NCBI RefSeq assembly: GCF_008704555.1
Contig: NZ_CP023702.1
Span: 4,998,001 to 5,062,000 of the forward strand
Reading direction: 5' to 3'
DNA: 64,000 bases
From: Streptomyces nitrosporeus
Lineage (GTDB): Bacteria; Actinomycetota; Actinomycetes; Streptomycetales; Streptomycetaceae
A model generated the notes under the pieces. The model worked only from the letters and a program-made list of their open reading frames with translations. It was not told where the DNA came from and did no database searches. This document shows positions 54,066 to 62,106 of this stretch, piece by piece (position 1 is the first letter of the stretch; every line of letters starts with the position of its first letter). The position numbers and the translations under genes are program-made.

Positions 54066-57000
54066 TCAGCTCCTCTCCGTCGTGGTCGCCATGGCCTGCT
54101 CCGGCAGCAGACCGGCCGCCCGGCGGACCCCGGGCAGATGGCCCTTGCCCGCGAAGTACTCCCCGGCGGTGCGCGCCCGGGCCAGTGCCTCCGCCCGCCG
54201 CCCCAGCAGCGCCAGCGTGCGGGCCCGGTCCAGCTCGGCCGTCGCCTGGACCAGCGGGGAGTCGGTCAGCAGGGACGCCCGGACCGCGCGGTCGGCGTGC
54301 GCCCCGGCCTCGGCGGACCTGCCGTCCGCGGCGGCCAGCCGGCCCCGCATCCCCTCCAGGTCCACCGCGTCCGCGTGGCTCAGATCCACCGGGTCGCCGA
54401 TGCCGCCGAGCCAGGCGGCGGCCCTCTCCGGCCGGTCCTCGTCCAGCTCGATCCGGGCCGCGTCCAGTGCCACCGCCGTCCGCATCCCCACCGCACCGGC
54501 CCGCCGGGCCGCCGCGTCGGCGCGCCCGAGCAGTTCCAGCGCCGGGCCGCTACGGCCCGACAGCGACTCCACCGCGGCCCGGAACACCGGCAGGAAGACC
54601 TCCGCCTCGGCGAACCGGAGCTTTTGGGCCAGCGCCTCGGCCTCGGACAGGCAGGCGTGGGCCCGGCCGGGCCGGTCGTCGAGCGCGTACAGCACGGCCA
54701 GCGGGCAGTTCAGGGTCAGCCGGACCGTCGGGCGGCCGTGGCCGTGCGCCTCCAGCAGGGCACGGCAGCGGGCCACCGCCTCCGGCACCGGCAGCGGCCC
54801 GCGCCACAGGGAGATGCCGATGGCCCCCAGCGCCCCGGCGCGCTCGGGCTCGGCCCCGGCCAGCACCGCCTGCTCCAGGGCCCGTGCCTGGTCGCGTTCC
54901 GCCTCCTCGTGCCGCCCGGCCTGCTGGAGGCGCTGGGCGAGCCGCAGATGGGCGCGGGCCAGGCCCACCGCGTCCCCGGCCGCCTCGAAGACCGGCAGCA
55001 CCGCGCGGGCCGTGGCGGCGAGACCGGGCCCCGGGCCGCCGGGGTCCAGCACCACCAGGGCCAGCCGCGCGTGGGCGGCCTCCACCGGCGCGGACTCCAG
55101 GTCCCGTACGCGCCGCAGCAGCCGGGCCCCGCCCTCGGTATCCCCGAGCGCGACACGGACCTCACCGAGCCGGCGCAGCGAACCCGCGTCCTCGGGGTCC
55201 AGAGCGGAGGCCCGCTCCAGCAGGCTCTCGGCCCAGGACAGGTCGGAGCGGGCGGCGGCCTGGGCCCCGGCCCGGCCGAGCGCCCGTGCCGCCCGGACGC
55301 GCAGCCGCCCGGTCAGGTCGTCGAGCAGTCCCAGCTCGGCGCGGAAGCGGTAGGCGCGCTCCAGATGGCCGCCGACGGCGCCGTCCCCGGCCCGCAGCAC
55401 GCTGGGCAGCTCCGCCGCCCAGGCGTGGCGGTCCGCCTTGGCACGCTTGGACAGCGAGTCGTAGGTCACCTCGTGGACCAGGCCGCTGCTGAAGCGGTAC
55501 CCCGAGAGCTCCTGCGGCCGCGGCGGCACCGGCGGTACCGGCGGTTCCGGTGTCCCTGAGGCCCCCTGCGGTCGCGGGGCCCCTGGGGTTCCCAGGTCTC
55601 CCGGGGCTCCTGGAGGCCCCGGGGCTCCTGGGGGTCGCGGGGCCTCCGGGCCCCTGGGCGGCGCCCACTCGACCAGGCGCCGCCGGCTCAGTGCCGCCAG
55701 GGTCTCCTCGACCCGCCGCAGGTGCGGTCCACGGCCGGCCGGTGAGGCGGCCCCGCCGGGGGGCGTGCGGTGCTCGGCGTACCGGGCGGCGTCCTCCAGC
55801 AGTACCAGTTCCGCCGCGGTGAACTCCCGGCCGATCACGGCGGCCAGATCCACCAGGGTGCGTTCCGTCCTGGCCAGCGCCCCGAGGCGGGCACCCAGCA
55901 GCGCCTGCAGGGTGGGCGGCAGACCGGCCGCCGTGCCACCGGCCCCCGCCCCGTCGCCCCGGTCCGTGACCAGCAGCTGCTCCAGATAGAGCGGATTGCC
56001 CTCCGCGCGGGCCAGCAGCCGTTCGTCGACCGGCGCGGTACGTCCGTCGAGCCGGGCCAGACGCGAGGCGAGCAGGGCGGCCTGCTTTGGGGGCAGCCCG
56101 GTGAGCTGGAGGCAGTCCGCGTTCCCGGCCGACCCGTCCGGGCGGCCCACACAGAGCACCAGCACCCCCGCGGGCCCCGGATGCTCCGTCAGCCGCTCCA
56201 GGGTGCGCGTGAGCAGAGGCGCCGCCGCGTGCGCGTCGTCCAGCACCAGCACGACCGGCCGCTCCCGGGCGGCCCTGGCCAGCACCGTCGTCAGGGCGGC
56301 GCACATGTCCTCGAAGGAGGCGTTCGGCGTCCCGTCGTACAGCAGCCCCGCCGAGAGCAGGGCCATCGCGTCGTCGGCCGCCTCCCCGGTCCCGGCCGCC
56401 TCCCCGGTCCCGGGCTCGGATCCGGTCCCGGGCATGGATCCGGACCCTGGAATGGACCCGGACCCGGACCCGGACATGGTTCCGCTTCCGGCCCCGTGGC
56501 CCCCGCCGTCCTCGCCGGCCCGGCCGCTCCCGTCGTCCTCCGTACGGGGGCCGGCCGCGCGCACGGCCGAGGACGGCAGGGCGCGCAGCGCGTCGGCGAG
56601 CGGGGTGAGTGTTCCCTGGTCCCCGTGGTCGCGGCAGCGCCCGGCCCCGTAGGAGAGTGCGCCCGAGGCGGACCGGCGCGCCAGCCACTCACGTACCAGC
56701 CGGGTCTTCCCGGTGCCCGCCTCCCCGGTGATCCGGAGCAGTCCCGCGCCCCCGTCCCCGACGGTCTTCGCCAACGCCGCGTCCAGGGCGCGCTGTTCAC
56801 CCTCACGCCCGACGAAGGGGACGTCGAAGCGGCGCATCAGCGCCGGGTCGTCCGCGCCCAGCGCGATCAGCCGGTAGGCGTCCACACGGTCCTGCTTGCC
56901 CTTGAGGAGGAGCGGCCCGGTGGGTTCCGCCGACACCGTCGGCCCGGCGGCCAGCAGGGTTTCCGGTCCGATGAGGATCTCGCCGGCGGCGGCGTTCTGC

Positions 57001-57518
57001 TCCAGCCGGGCGGCGATGTTGACGGTCTCACCCGACACCAGGGCCTGACGGGCCGTCGCGTCGCCACCGGCCACCACCTGGCCGGTGTTGACCCCGATCC
57101 GGACCGCCAGCCGGACCCCGAGCGTGGCGTGCAGCTCCTCGTTGAGCCCGGCCAGCGCCTCCCGCATGGCGAGCGCCGCGGCCAGCGCGCGCCGGGCGTC
57201 GTCCTCGCGGACCACGGGGACCCCGAACACCGCCATCACGGCGTCGCCGATGAACTTCTCCGGGGTGCCCCCGTGGGCGGTGATCCGGCCGCTCATCGCC
57301 TCGAAGTACCGCAGGGTCACCGTGCGCAGGGTCTCCGGGTCCAGCACCCCCGACAACGCGGTCGACCCGACGAGATCGCAGAAGAGCACCGTCACCGGCT
57401 TGCGCTCGTCCTCGACGGGGGCGGGGACGGCCGCGGGGGCCCCGGCGCACGGGGCGCCGCAGGACATGCAGAACCGGGCCTCGGGCGGCAGGTCCTGACG
57501 GCATGAGGAACAGGTCAT
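54066..57518 (-). CDS. Zinc-ribbon/class III adenylate-guanylate cyclase/AAA ATPase/TPR protein
   Basis: 1150 residues. A CxxC...CxxC zinc ribbon (CSSCRQDL, FCMSCGAPC) opens the protein. The class III cyclase domain (about residues 45-215) keeps the metal aspartates (VLFCDLVGST; EKFIGDAVMAVFG) and the Asn/Arg pair (VNIAARLEQ), so it looks active. An AAA/NACHT-like ATPase follows: Walker A GEAGTGKTR near 265, Walker B VVLVLDDAHAAAP. The C-terminal half is TPR-like. Two collagen-like Gly/Pro-rich linkers are present. Such proteins integrate signals and make cNMP. The upstream frame extension into position 57932 is a shadow of another gene. Confidence 0.92.
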   Translation of the reverse strand: MTCSSCRQDLPPEARFCMSCGAPCAGAPAAVPAPVEDERKPVTVLFCDLVGSTALSGVLDPETLRTVTLRYFEAMSGRITAHGGTPEKFIGDAVMAVFGVPVVREDDARRALAAALAMREALAGLNEELHATLGVRLAVRIGVNTGQVVAGGDATARQALVSGETVNIAARLEQNAAAGEILIGPETLLAAGPTVSAEPTGPLLLKGKQDRVDAYRLIALGADDPALMRRFDVPFVGREGEQRALDAALAKTVGDGGAGLLRITGEAGTGKTRLVREWLARRSASGALSYGAGRCRDHGDQGTLTPLADALRALPSSAVRAAGPRTEDDGSGRAGEDGGGHGAGSGTMSGSGSGSIPGSGSMPGTGSEPGTGEAAGTGEAADDAMALLSAGLLYDGTPNASFEDMCAALTTVLARAARERPVVLVLDDAHAAAPLLTRTLERLTEHPGPAGVLVLCVGRPDGSAGNADCLQLTGLPPKQAALLASRLARLDGRTAPVDERLLARAEGNPLYLEQLLVTDRGDGAGAGGTAAGLPPTLQALLGARLGALARTERTLVDLAAVIGREFTAAELVLLEDAARYAEHRTPPGGAASPAGRGPHLRRVEETLAALSRRRLVEWAPPRGPEAPRPPGAPGPPGAPGDLGTPGAPRPQGASGTPEPPVPPVPPRPQELSGYRFSSGLVHEVTYDSLSKRAKADRHAWAAELPSVLRAGDGAVGGHLERAYRFRAELGLLDDLTGRLRVRAARALGRAGAQAAARSDLSWAESLLERASALDPEDAGSLRRLGEVRVALGDTEGGARLLRRVRDLESAPVEAAHARLALVVLDPGGPGPGLAATARAVLPVFEAAGDAVGLARAHLRLAQRLQQAGRHEEAERDQARALEQAVLAGAEPERAGALGAIGISLWRGPLPVPEAVARCRALLEAHGHGRPTVRLTLNCPLAVLYALDDRPGRAHACLSEAEALAQKLRFAEAEVFLPVFRAAVESLSGRSGPALELLGRADAAARRAGAVGMRTAVALDAARIELDEDRPERAAAWLGGIGDPVDLSHADAVDLEGMRGRLAAADGRSAEAGAHADRAVRASLLTDSPLVQATAELDRARTLALLGRRAEALARARTAGEYFAGKGHLPGVRRAAGLLPEQAMATTTERS

Positions 57519-57570
57519 GAGGGGGGTTCCTTCTCTCGGGGCCGGGCGGTACGCGACGGCGGGCCGGACC

Positions 57571-57603
57571 GCGCGGACCGGACCGGCCCGGCCCGGTCCG
57601 CGC
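57571..57603 (-). terminator. Hairpin between the aroma-sacti-like gene and the cyclase gene
   Basis: Perfect 11-bp stem (57571-57581 with 57593-57603) and an 11-nt loop in the 119-nt gap. It may end or attenuate transcription of the radical SAM operon before the cyclase unit. Confidence 0.55.
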
Positions 57604-57637
57604 GGACACCGGCCCGTGACCGCACCCGGGCGCGGTC

Positions 57638-57877
57638 TCAGAACAGGGCGCCGCCGGCTATCTCGCCGTGCGCCCGCACCTCGGGTTCGACCGCGTCCAG
57701 CCGGCTCTTGATGTCGAGCAGCACCGCCAGTTCCGCCGGGGTGAGTTCGCTGAGTACCTGACGCTGTTCCTCGCTGAGCAGATCGACGGGCAGGCCCGCC
57801 TCGTACAGCGCGGCGGACAGCTCGGCCGGGCCGCTGCCGCCGGGCTGCGGGGGTCCGCTGCCGGGTGGTCGGGTCAT
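57638..57877 (-). CDS. Small 'aroma-sacti cluster'-like protein
   Basis: 79 residues from ATG 57877, overlapping the redox-enzyme stop by 4 bp (ATGA). It begins with a Pro/Gly linker, then AALYEAGLPVDLLSEEQRQV and LSELTPAELAVLLDIKSRLD form helices, and the tail is EPEVRAHGEIAGGALF. The SPEQ/LxxLSxxE-type pattern and the ...RAH...GG.xF tail match, from memory, the NCBI 'aroma-sacti cluster domain'. It may be a precursor or a carrier for the radical SAM enzyme. It has no cysteine, so it cannot itself bear a sulphur-to-carbon (sactionine) link. Confidence 0.6.
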   Translation of the reverse strand: MTRPPGSGPPQPGGSGPAELSAALYEAGLPVDLLSEEQRQVLSELTPAELAVLLDIKSRLDAVEPEVRAHGEIAGGALF

Positions 57878-58752
57878 GGTGTGACTCCCATCGGTGAGGA
57901 GGGTCCGGCTCCCCGGAGCGACGGCGCCGCAACGGGGCGCCCGAGCCGGACGAACAGCCGGGTGAGCGCGTCGAGGGAGTGCATGGCGCTGACCGTCACG
58001 TCCGCCTCCTGGGCGCGGGTCAGCGGCAGCCGGTCCAGCAGCGTGTACAGCTCGTCGAGATGACCGGTGTCGAGCACCGCGTGCTCCCGTACGGTCCGCA
58101 GAGCGGTCTCGGGGAGGCCGGTCGCGGCGGTGATCCGGGACGTCAGGCCGGGTGCGGGGGCGTAGCCCTCCAGGACGGCGATGTACCCGAGCAGCGCGAC
58201 GGGGTGGTGGTGCTCGATCCAGTAGTACTGGGGGCCGGCGAGCGCGGCGACGGCCGGCGGGGGCATCGGCAGGAGCGCGTCCTCGCCCGCCGCACCGGCC
58301 GCGGCCAGGTCCTCCAGCAGCCAGGCGTCGTGCCCCTCCTCCTCCCGGATGTGCTCGGCCAGGTACCCGGCCAGCGGCCCGGCCACCGGGTCGCCGCAGG
58401 ACTCCAGCAGCAGCGCGCGCTCCCGGGCCCGCAGCATCAGGGGTACGGAGGCCCGCACCACCGCGTGCATGGCGCACAGATACGTGCGGTAGCGCGGCAG
58501 CAGGTCCTCCGGGCGCCACAGGCGGTCCATGGCCCCGCGCAGACCGCCGTCCAGCAGCCGCAGCGCCACCCGCAACCGGGCGGAGGCACGCGGCGGGGCG
58601 CTCGCCGGGGCGCCCGGGGGAGCGCCGCCCGTCGCGGCGCTCCCCGGTGACCTCCCCGGCGCCGCCTCCGGAGCGTTCCCCCGCGCGCCCACCGGCGCCT
58701 TCCCCGGCGCGCCCGCCCGCGCGTCCGCCTCCACGCCTGCCCACGCGTTCAC
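57874..58752 (-). CDS. Iron-containing redox enzyme of the haem-oxygenase-like oxidase family
   Basis: 292 residues from GTG 58752. A Gly/Ala-rich N-terminal stretch of about 60 residues precedes an all-helical domain. Candidate metal ligands are EHIREEEGHDAW, YYWIEHHHPVALLGY and HAVLDTGHLDELY. This fits the 'iron-containing redox enzyme' (HDO) family, whose members use a dinuclear iron centre for oxidation, decarboxylation or desaturation. The start overlaps the radical SAM stop by 4 bp (GTGA) and the end overlaps the small gene (ATGA), so all three are one translational unit. Confidence 0.85.
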   Translation of the reverse strand: MNAWAGVEADARAGAPGKAPVGARGNAPEAAPGRSPGSAATGGAPPGAPASAPPRASARLRVALRLLDGGLRGAMDRLWRPEDLLPRYRTYLCAMHAVVRASVPLMLRARERALLLESCGDPVAGPLAGYLAEHIREEEGHDAWLLEDLAAAGAAGEDALLPMPPPAVAALAGPQYYWIEHHHPVALLGYIAVLEGYAPAPGLTSRITAATGLPETALRTVREHAVLDTGHLDELYTLLDRLPLTRAQEADVTVSAMHSLDALTRLFVRLGRPVAAPSLRGAGPSSPMGVTP

Positions 58753-59837
58753 CGGGAGCCGCCCGGCACACCGTCCGGGGCGCCCGCCGCGACCAGCGGT
58801 GCGTACGCGGCGCAGCCGTGGCGCCGCACCACCCCCACCGCGCCCTCCGCGGCTCCCTGCCGGGCCGCGGCCAGGTCCAGCAGCGCACCGGCCGGTCCCG
58901 CCGCCACCGACCGGGCGTCGGCGGCCACCCGCGCGTCCCCGCCCAGTGACCGGCAGCCCTCGCAGTACCCGCCGGCGGCGGGGACGCCGGAGCGTGCGGC
59001 CAGATGGGCGGGGCCGACGGTACGGATCATGCGCAGTACCGGGGACTCCACCGCCCGGCGGCGTACGGCCGCCCAGTCGTCGGTGGCGATATGGCCCAGC
59101 CGCAGATGGGCGGGCGCGGGCCGCCGGTCCACGGTGTCCTGGTTGCAGCAGGCGAGCACCGTGCCGTCGAAGGCCACCACGGGCCAGGCGGCCATCGCGC
59201 ACGGCGACACCGCGTCCCCGGCCGGTCCGGTACGGGCGGGGGCGGCCCAGGAGGCCGCACGGCCGAACGCCCGCACCTCGTTCACCAGGGACGGCACCCG
59301 GCCGCCGAACTCCTCCTCGACGGCCCGGGTCACCTCCGCGAGATAGGGATCGTCCGCACCGGTGCCGGTGAGGTGGAAACTCACCGCGACCCCCAGCTCC
59401 CGGATCCGGTGCACGGCCCGGAAGACGTCCGCGCGCGGCACCTCCCGCTCGTGGTGGAGGTCGAGACTGGCGGAGAAGTGGTCCACTTCCCCGATCGCCC
59501 GCAGGAGAGGCGCGGGAATGTGCCGGGAACGGGCGAAGAACATGCCGCTGAGCAGGGCCGTACGCGATCCGGCCGCACGGGCCGCCGCGCTCAGCTCCCG
59601 TACGAGGCCGGGCAGCAGCAGCGGTTCACCACCGGTCAGCATGACCACGTCGGGCCGGTCCGTCCCGGTGAACGACCGGACGAAGCGCACCAGGCTTGCC
59701 GCTTCTGGTTCCTGACGTGCCGTCATGTTCGAGCCGGTCGAGCAGTGGGCGCACGTCAGGGGGCAGCGCCGGGTCAGGGAGAGCAGCAGGCCGGCGGCCG
59801 GGAAGGGCCGCCGGCCGACGAGTTCGCCGAGTTCCAT
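58749..59837 (-). CDS. Radical SAM protein with C-terminal cysteine motifs (RiPP-maturase-like)
   Basis: 362 residues from ATG 59837; GGAGG 9 nt upstream decides this start over ATG 59852. The radical SAM cluster motif is CPLTCAHC (Cys25, Cys29, Cys32); MLTGGEPLLLPG is the GGE segment that binds SAM. The C-terminal part has further cysteines (SPCAMAA, LACCNQD, YCEGCRS), suggesting a SPASM-like auxiliary cluster. Such enzymes make C-S, C-C or C-O bonds in peptides. Gene order radical SAM - iron oxidase - small protein, divergent from a lanthipeptide precursor, makes a RiPP maturase the leading interpretation. Confidence 0.9.
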   Translation of the reverse strand: MELGELVGRRPFPAAGLLLSLTRRCPLTCAHCSTGSNMTARQEPEAASLVRFVRSFTGTDRPDVVMLTGGEPLLLPGLVRELSAAARAAGSRTALLSGMFFARSRHIPAPLLRAIGEVDHFSASLDLHHEREVPRADVFRAVHRIRELGVAVSFHLTGTGADDPYLAEVTRAVEEEFGGRVPSLVNEVRAFGRAASWAAPARTGPAGDAVSPCAMAAWPVVAFDGTVLACCNQDTVDRRPAPAHLRLGHIATDDWAAVRRRAVESPVLRMIRTVGPAHLAARSGVPAAGGYCEGCRSLGGDARVAADARSVAAGPAGALLDLAAARQGAAEGAVGVVRRHGCAAYAPLVAAGAPDGVPGGSR

Positions 59838-60199
59838 GCGGGCCGCCTCCATCTCGGGACCGGGAGCGCGGGTACCGTGGGGGCCGCTTCCTGCGGACCC
59901 ACCGGCGTGCGCGGAAGTCTTCCCAGGGTGTGACCCGCCGGTTCGGCGGCGGTCCACCCGCGCTTCAAAAGCGGTATGGGCCCAGCTCGGCCGGGGTCAG
60001 GGCCCACCGCGGGGCCCGCCTGCCGGCGGTCACAACCCCGGTGGGCTGGGCCGATACCGGAGCCATACCGCCGCCGAAGCGTTCGCCAGGCCGGCCCTCC
60101 TAACTTTCTCGGCAACGGCAGGCAACAGCCCGCCGCACCGGAACCCCGGCACCTCAGGGCCCCCGGCACCAGCGCAGTGACGAGTGGACGGAGACCACC
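59838..60199. promoter_or_regulatory. Divergent control region between the two RiPP operons
   Basis: 362 bp without a gene. It carries a 15-bp inverted repeat with one mismatch (CGGTATGGGCCCAGC at 59972-59986; GCTGGGCCGATACCG at 60045-60059) and a third related half-site CCATACCGC at 60063-60071. A 5' GGAG precedes the precursor ATG. No clear -10/-35 was found. Confidence 0.5.
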
Positions 60200-60358
60200 A
60201 TGTCCGAGAACACCAAGCCCGCGGCCGACGACAACAACGAGACCGAGACCCCCGAGGTCGAGGCGCACTCCGTGCTGGACCTCCAGGAGACGGCCGTCGA
60301 CAAGGTCGTGGTCCCGGGCAGCTGTGTCAGCGTGATCAGCGTCGTCATGGAGAACTGA
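60200..60358 (+). CDS. Class III lanthipeptide-type precursor peptide
   Basis: 52 residues, too short for ordinary ORF calling, with GGAG 8 nt before ATG 60200. The acidic leader (many Glu/Asp/Asn) contains HSVLDLQET, matching the LxLQ recognition motif of class III precursors such as RamS (LFDLQ) and LabA. The C-terminal core is VVVPGSCVSVISVVMEN. It has one Cys (42) and Ser at 41, 44 and 47, unlike the usual Ser-x-x-Ser-x-Cys pattern because Cys comes first. The neighbouring LanKC and MFS genes fit this role. Confidence 0.8.
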   Translation: MSENTKPAADDNNETETPEVEAHSVLDLQETAVDKVVVPGSCVSVISVVMEN

Positions 60359-60374
60359 CCGGACGCACCGGGAC

Positions 60375-60408
60375 GGCGCCACGGAGGCCCACCTCCCGCC
60401 GTGGCGCC
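60375..60408 (+). terminator. First hairpin after the precursor gene
   Basis: Ten-bp stem GGCGCCACGG/CCGTGGCGCC (60375-60384 with 60399-60408), 17 nt downstream of the precursor stop. Confidence 0.55.
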
Positions 60409-60425
60409 CGGCCGGCCGGTGATGT

Positions 60426-60455
60426 GGGGCGGTTCCGTCACGGCGGAACCGCCCC
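60426..60455 (+). terminator. Second, stronger hairpin after the precursor gene
   Basis: Perfect 12-bp stem (60426-60437 with 60444-60455) and a 6-nt loop. With the previous hairpin it may cause partial termination so that the precursor is made in excess over MFS and LanKC. Confidence 0.65.
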
Positions 60456-60648
60456 GCCGTCGCTTCCGGCCCGACAGCCCGGCCCGACAGCCCGGCCCGG
60501 CCGAACGGTCCGGCCGGACGGCCCGGACCGACGCGGCCCACCCGGCCCGACCGCCCCTCGCAGTACCCCCGGGGACCCCGTCCCCGGCCGGCGGCCCGGA
60601 CCGGGCCGCGCCCTTCGTCACGGCCCCGACCGACACCGGGAGTTCACG

Positions 60649-61956
60649 ATGACCAAGCCGCTGCGCGACAACAGGGACTTCCGGCTGCTCTGGCTGAGCG
60701 GCCTCTTCGCGGTCCTGGGGGCGCAGATGAGCGCCCTCGCCCTTCCCCTGCTGGTACTCAAGGAGACCGGTTCCGCGGTGCAGGCCGGTGCCGTCGGAAC
60801 GGTGTCCGTGGGGGCCGTCCTGATCACCATGCTGCCCGGCGGGGTGATGGCGGACCGTGTCGAACGCCGCCGGCTGATGAGGCTGTGCGACGTCGGCAGC
60901 CTGACCGTCGTCACCGCTCTCACCGTGGCCGTCTGGTCCGGGCACGCCCCCATGCCGCTCGTCCTGCTCGTCGCCGCGGCGGGCGCGATCCTCAGCAGTA
61001 TCTACGGACCGGCCGTCTTCGGCCTGATGCGCGCGGTGGTCCCGGCCGACCAGATGGGCACCGCCACCGCACGCCTCCAGGCCCGCACCCACACGGCCCG
61101 GCTGGTCGGACCGCTCCTCGGGGGAGCCCTGTTCGGTATCCACCCGGCCCTGCCGTTCGCGGCCGAGGCGCTGGGCCTGCTGCTCTCGACCGTCTGCGTG
61201 ACCCTCGTACGCACCCGCTCCCGGGCGAGGAAGACGGCGGGCGCGGTGTTCAGCAGACGCGAACTGCTGGCGGGCCTGACGTTCCTGTGGAAGATCCCCT
61301 ACCTGCGGACGGTCCTCCTCGTCTTCGGCCTGGGCATGAACTTCGCGTTCGGGGCGCTCACCTTCACCGCGCTGACCGCGTTCTCCGAAGGGGGACGCTC
61401 CGGCGTCGGCGGCGGATTCGTCATCACCTGTGTCTCCGCCGGGGCGCTGGCCGGGGCACTGCTCGCGCCGAGGATCGGCCCCGACCGGCACTCCCGGGCC
61501 CTGATCCTCGCCACCTGCTGGGCCTGTGTGACGGCCGCCGGGGTGATGGCCTGGACCGAGCAGTCCCTGGTGGCCGGGATCATGTGCGCGCTCTGCATGT
61601 GCCTGTCGACGATCGCCAGCATCGGATTCCTCTCCAAGCTGCTGATCGTGACCCCGGACGAACGGGTGGGCCGGGTACAGAGCGCGGCGGGCTTCCTCTC
61701 CTCCATGGTCCAGCCGTTCGGCCCGCTGGCCGGCGGTGCCCTGCTGTCCGCCTTCGGCGCCCGCTGGGCCTTCGTCCTGACCGGCTGTGTGCTGGCGGGG
61801 TCCGCCCTGGTGGTCACCTTCGCCCCCTCGGCGCGGACCGTACCGGAACCGCACGACGACGCGGCGGAACCCTCCGGCCCGCCCGGGGCCGCCCCGCCCG
61901 GGGCCGGTGCCGACCGCGCGGCGGCCGGCGCGCCCCGCGCCGACCTCGGGGACTGA
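60649..61956 (+). CDS. MFS transporter, probable lanthipeptide exporter
   Basis: 435 residues from ATG 60649 with GGGAG 9 nt upstream. Twelve membrane helices; motif A after helix 2 reads GGVMADRVERRRLMRL. The second half contains FGLGMNFAFGALTFTALTAF and PDERVGRVQSAAGFLSSM. The C-terminal about 45 residues are a Pro/Ala/Glu tail. It fits the macrolide/drug-efflux MFS group. Lying between the precursor and LanKC genes, it probably exports or confers immunity to the product; ABC transporters are more usual in class III clusters. Confidence 0.9.
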   Translation: MTKPLRDNRDFRLLWLSGLFAVLGAQMSALALPLLVLKETGSAVQAGAVGTVSVGAVLITMLPGGVMADRVERRRLMRLCDVGSLTVVTALTVAVWSGHAPMPLVLLVAAAGAILSSIYGPAVFGLMRAVVPADQMGTATARLQARTHTARLVGPLLGGALFGIHPALPFAAEALGLLLSTVCVTLVRTRSRARKTAGAVFSRRELLAGLTFLWKIPYLRTVLLVFGLGMNFAFGALTFTALTAFSEGGRSGVGGGFVITCVSAGALAGALLAPRIGPDRHSRALILATCWACVTAAGVMAWTEQSLVAGIMCALCMCLSTIASIGFLSKLLIVTPDERVGRVQSAAGFLSSMVQPFGPLAGGALLSAFGARWAFVLTGCVLAGSALVVTFAPSARTVPEPHDDAAEPSGPPGAAPPGAGADRAAAGAPRADLGD

Positions 61957-62046
61957 TCCGCGGTCCGTGGCCCTCCGGGCCCCACCGCCCCACCGCCCCC
62001 GCCACCGTCCGTGCCCCGGGCGGGCCCCGGAAAGTCCGGAGAAGCC

Positions 62047-62091
62047 CCGAGAACTTCCGAGAACTTACGAGAACTTCCGAGAAGTTCCGAG
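62047..62091 (+). repeat. Four 10-bp tandem repeats before LanKC
   Basis: GAACTTCCGA, GAACTTACGA, GAACTTCCGA and GAAGTTCCGA occupy 62051-62090, each in helical phase. The fourth copy is the complement-like GAAGTTC, so it can also form a dyad with its neighbour. The array sits 16 nt upstream of the LanKC start. Confidence 0.85.
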
Positions 62092-62106
62092 CAGAGAGAG
62101 CCGAAC

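Noticed and set aside
59838-59852. Earlier ATG (59852) as start of the radical SAM gene
   Set aside because: It lacks a ribosome binding site, while GGAGG lies ideally before ATG 59837.
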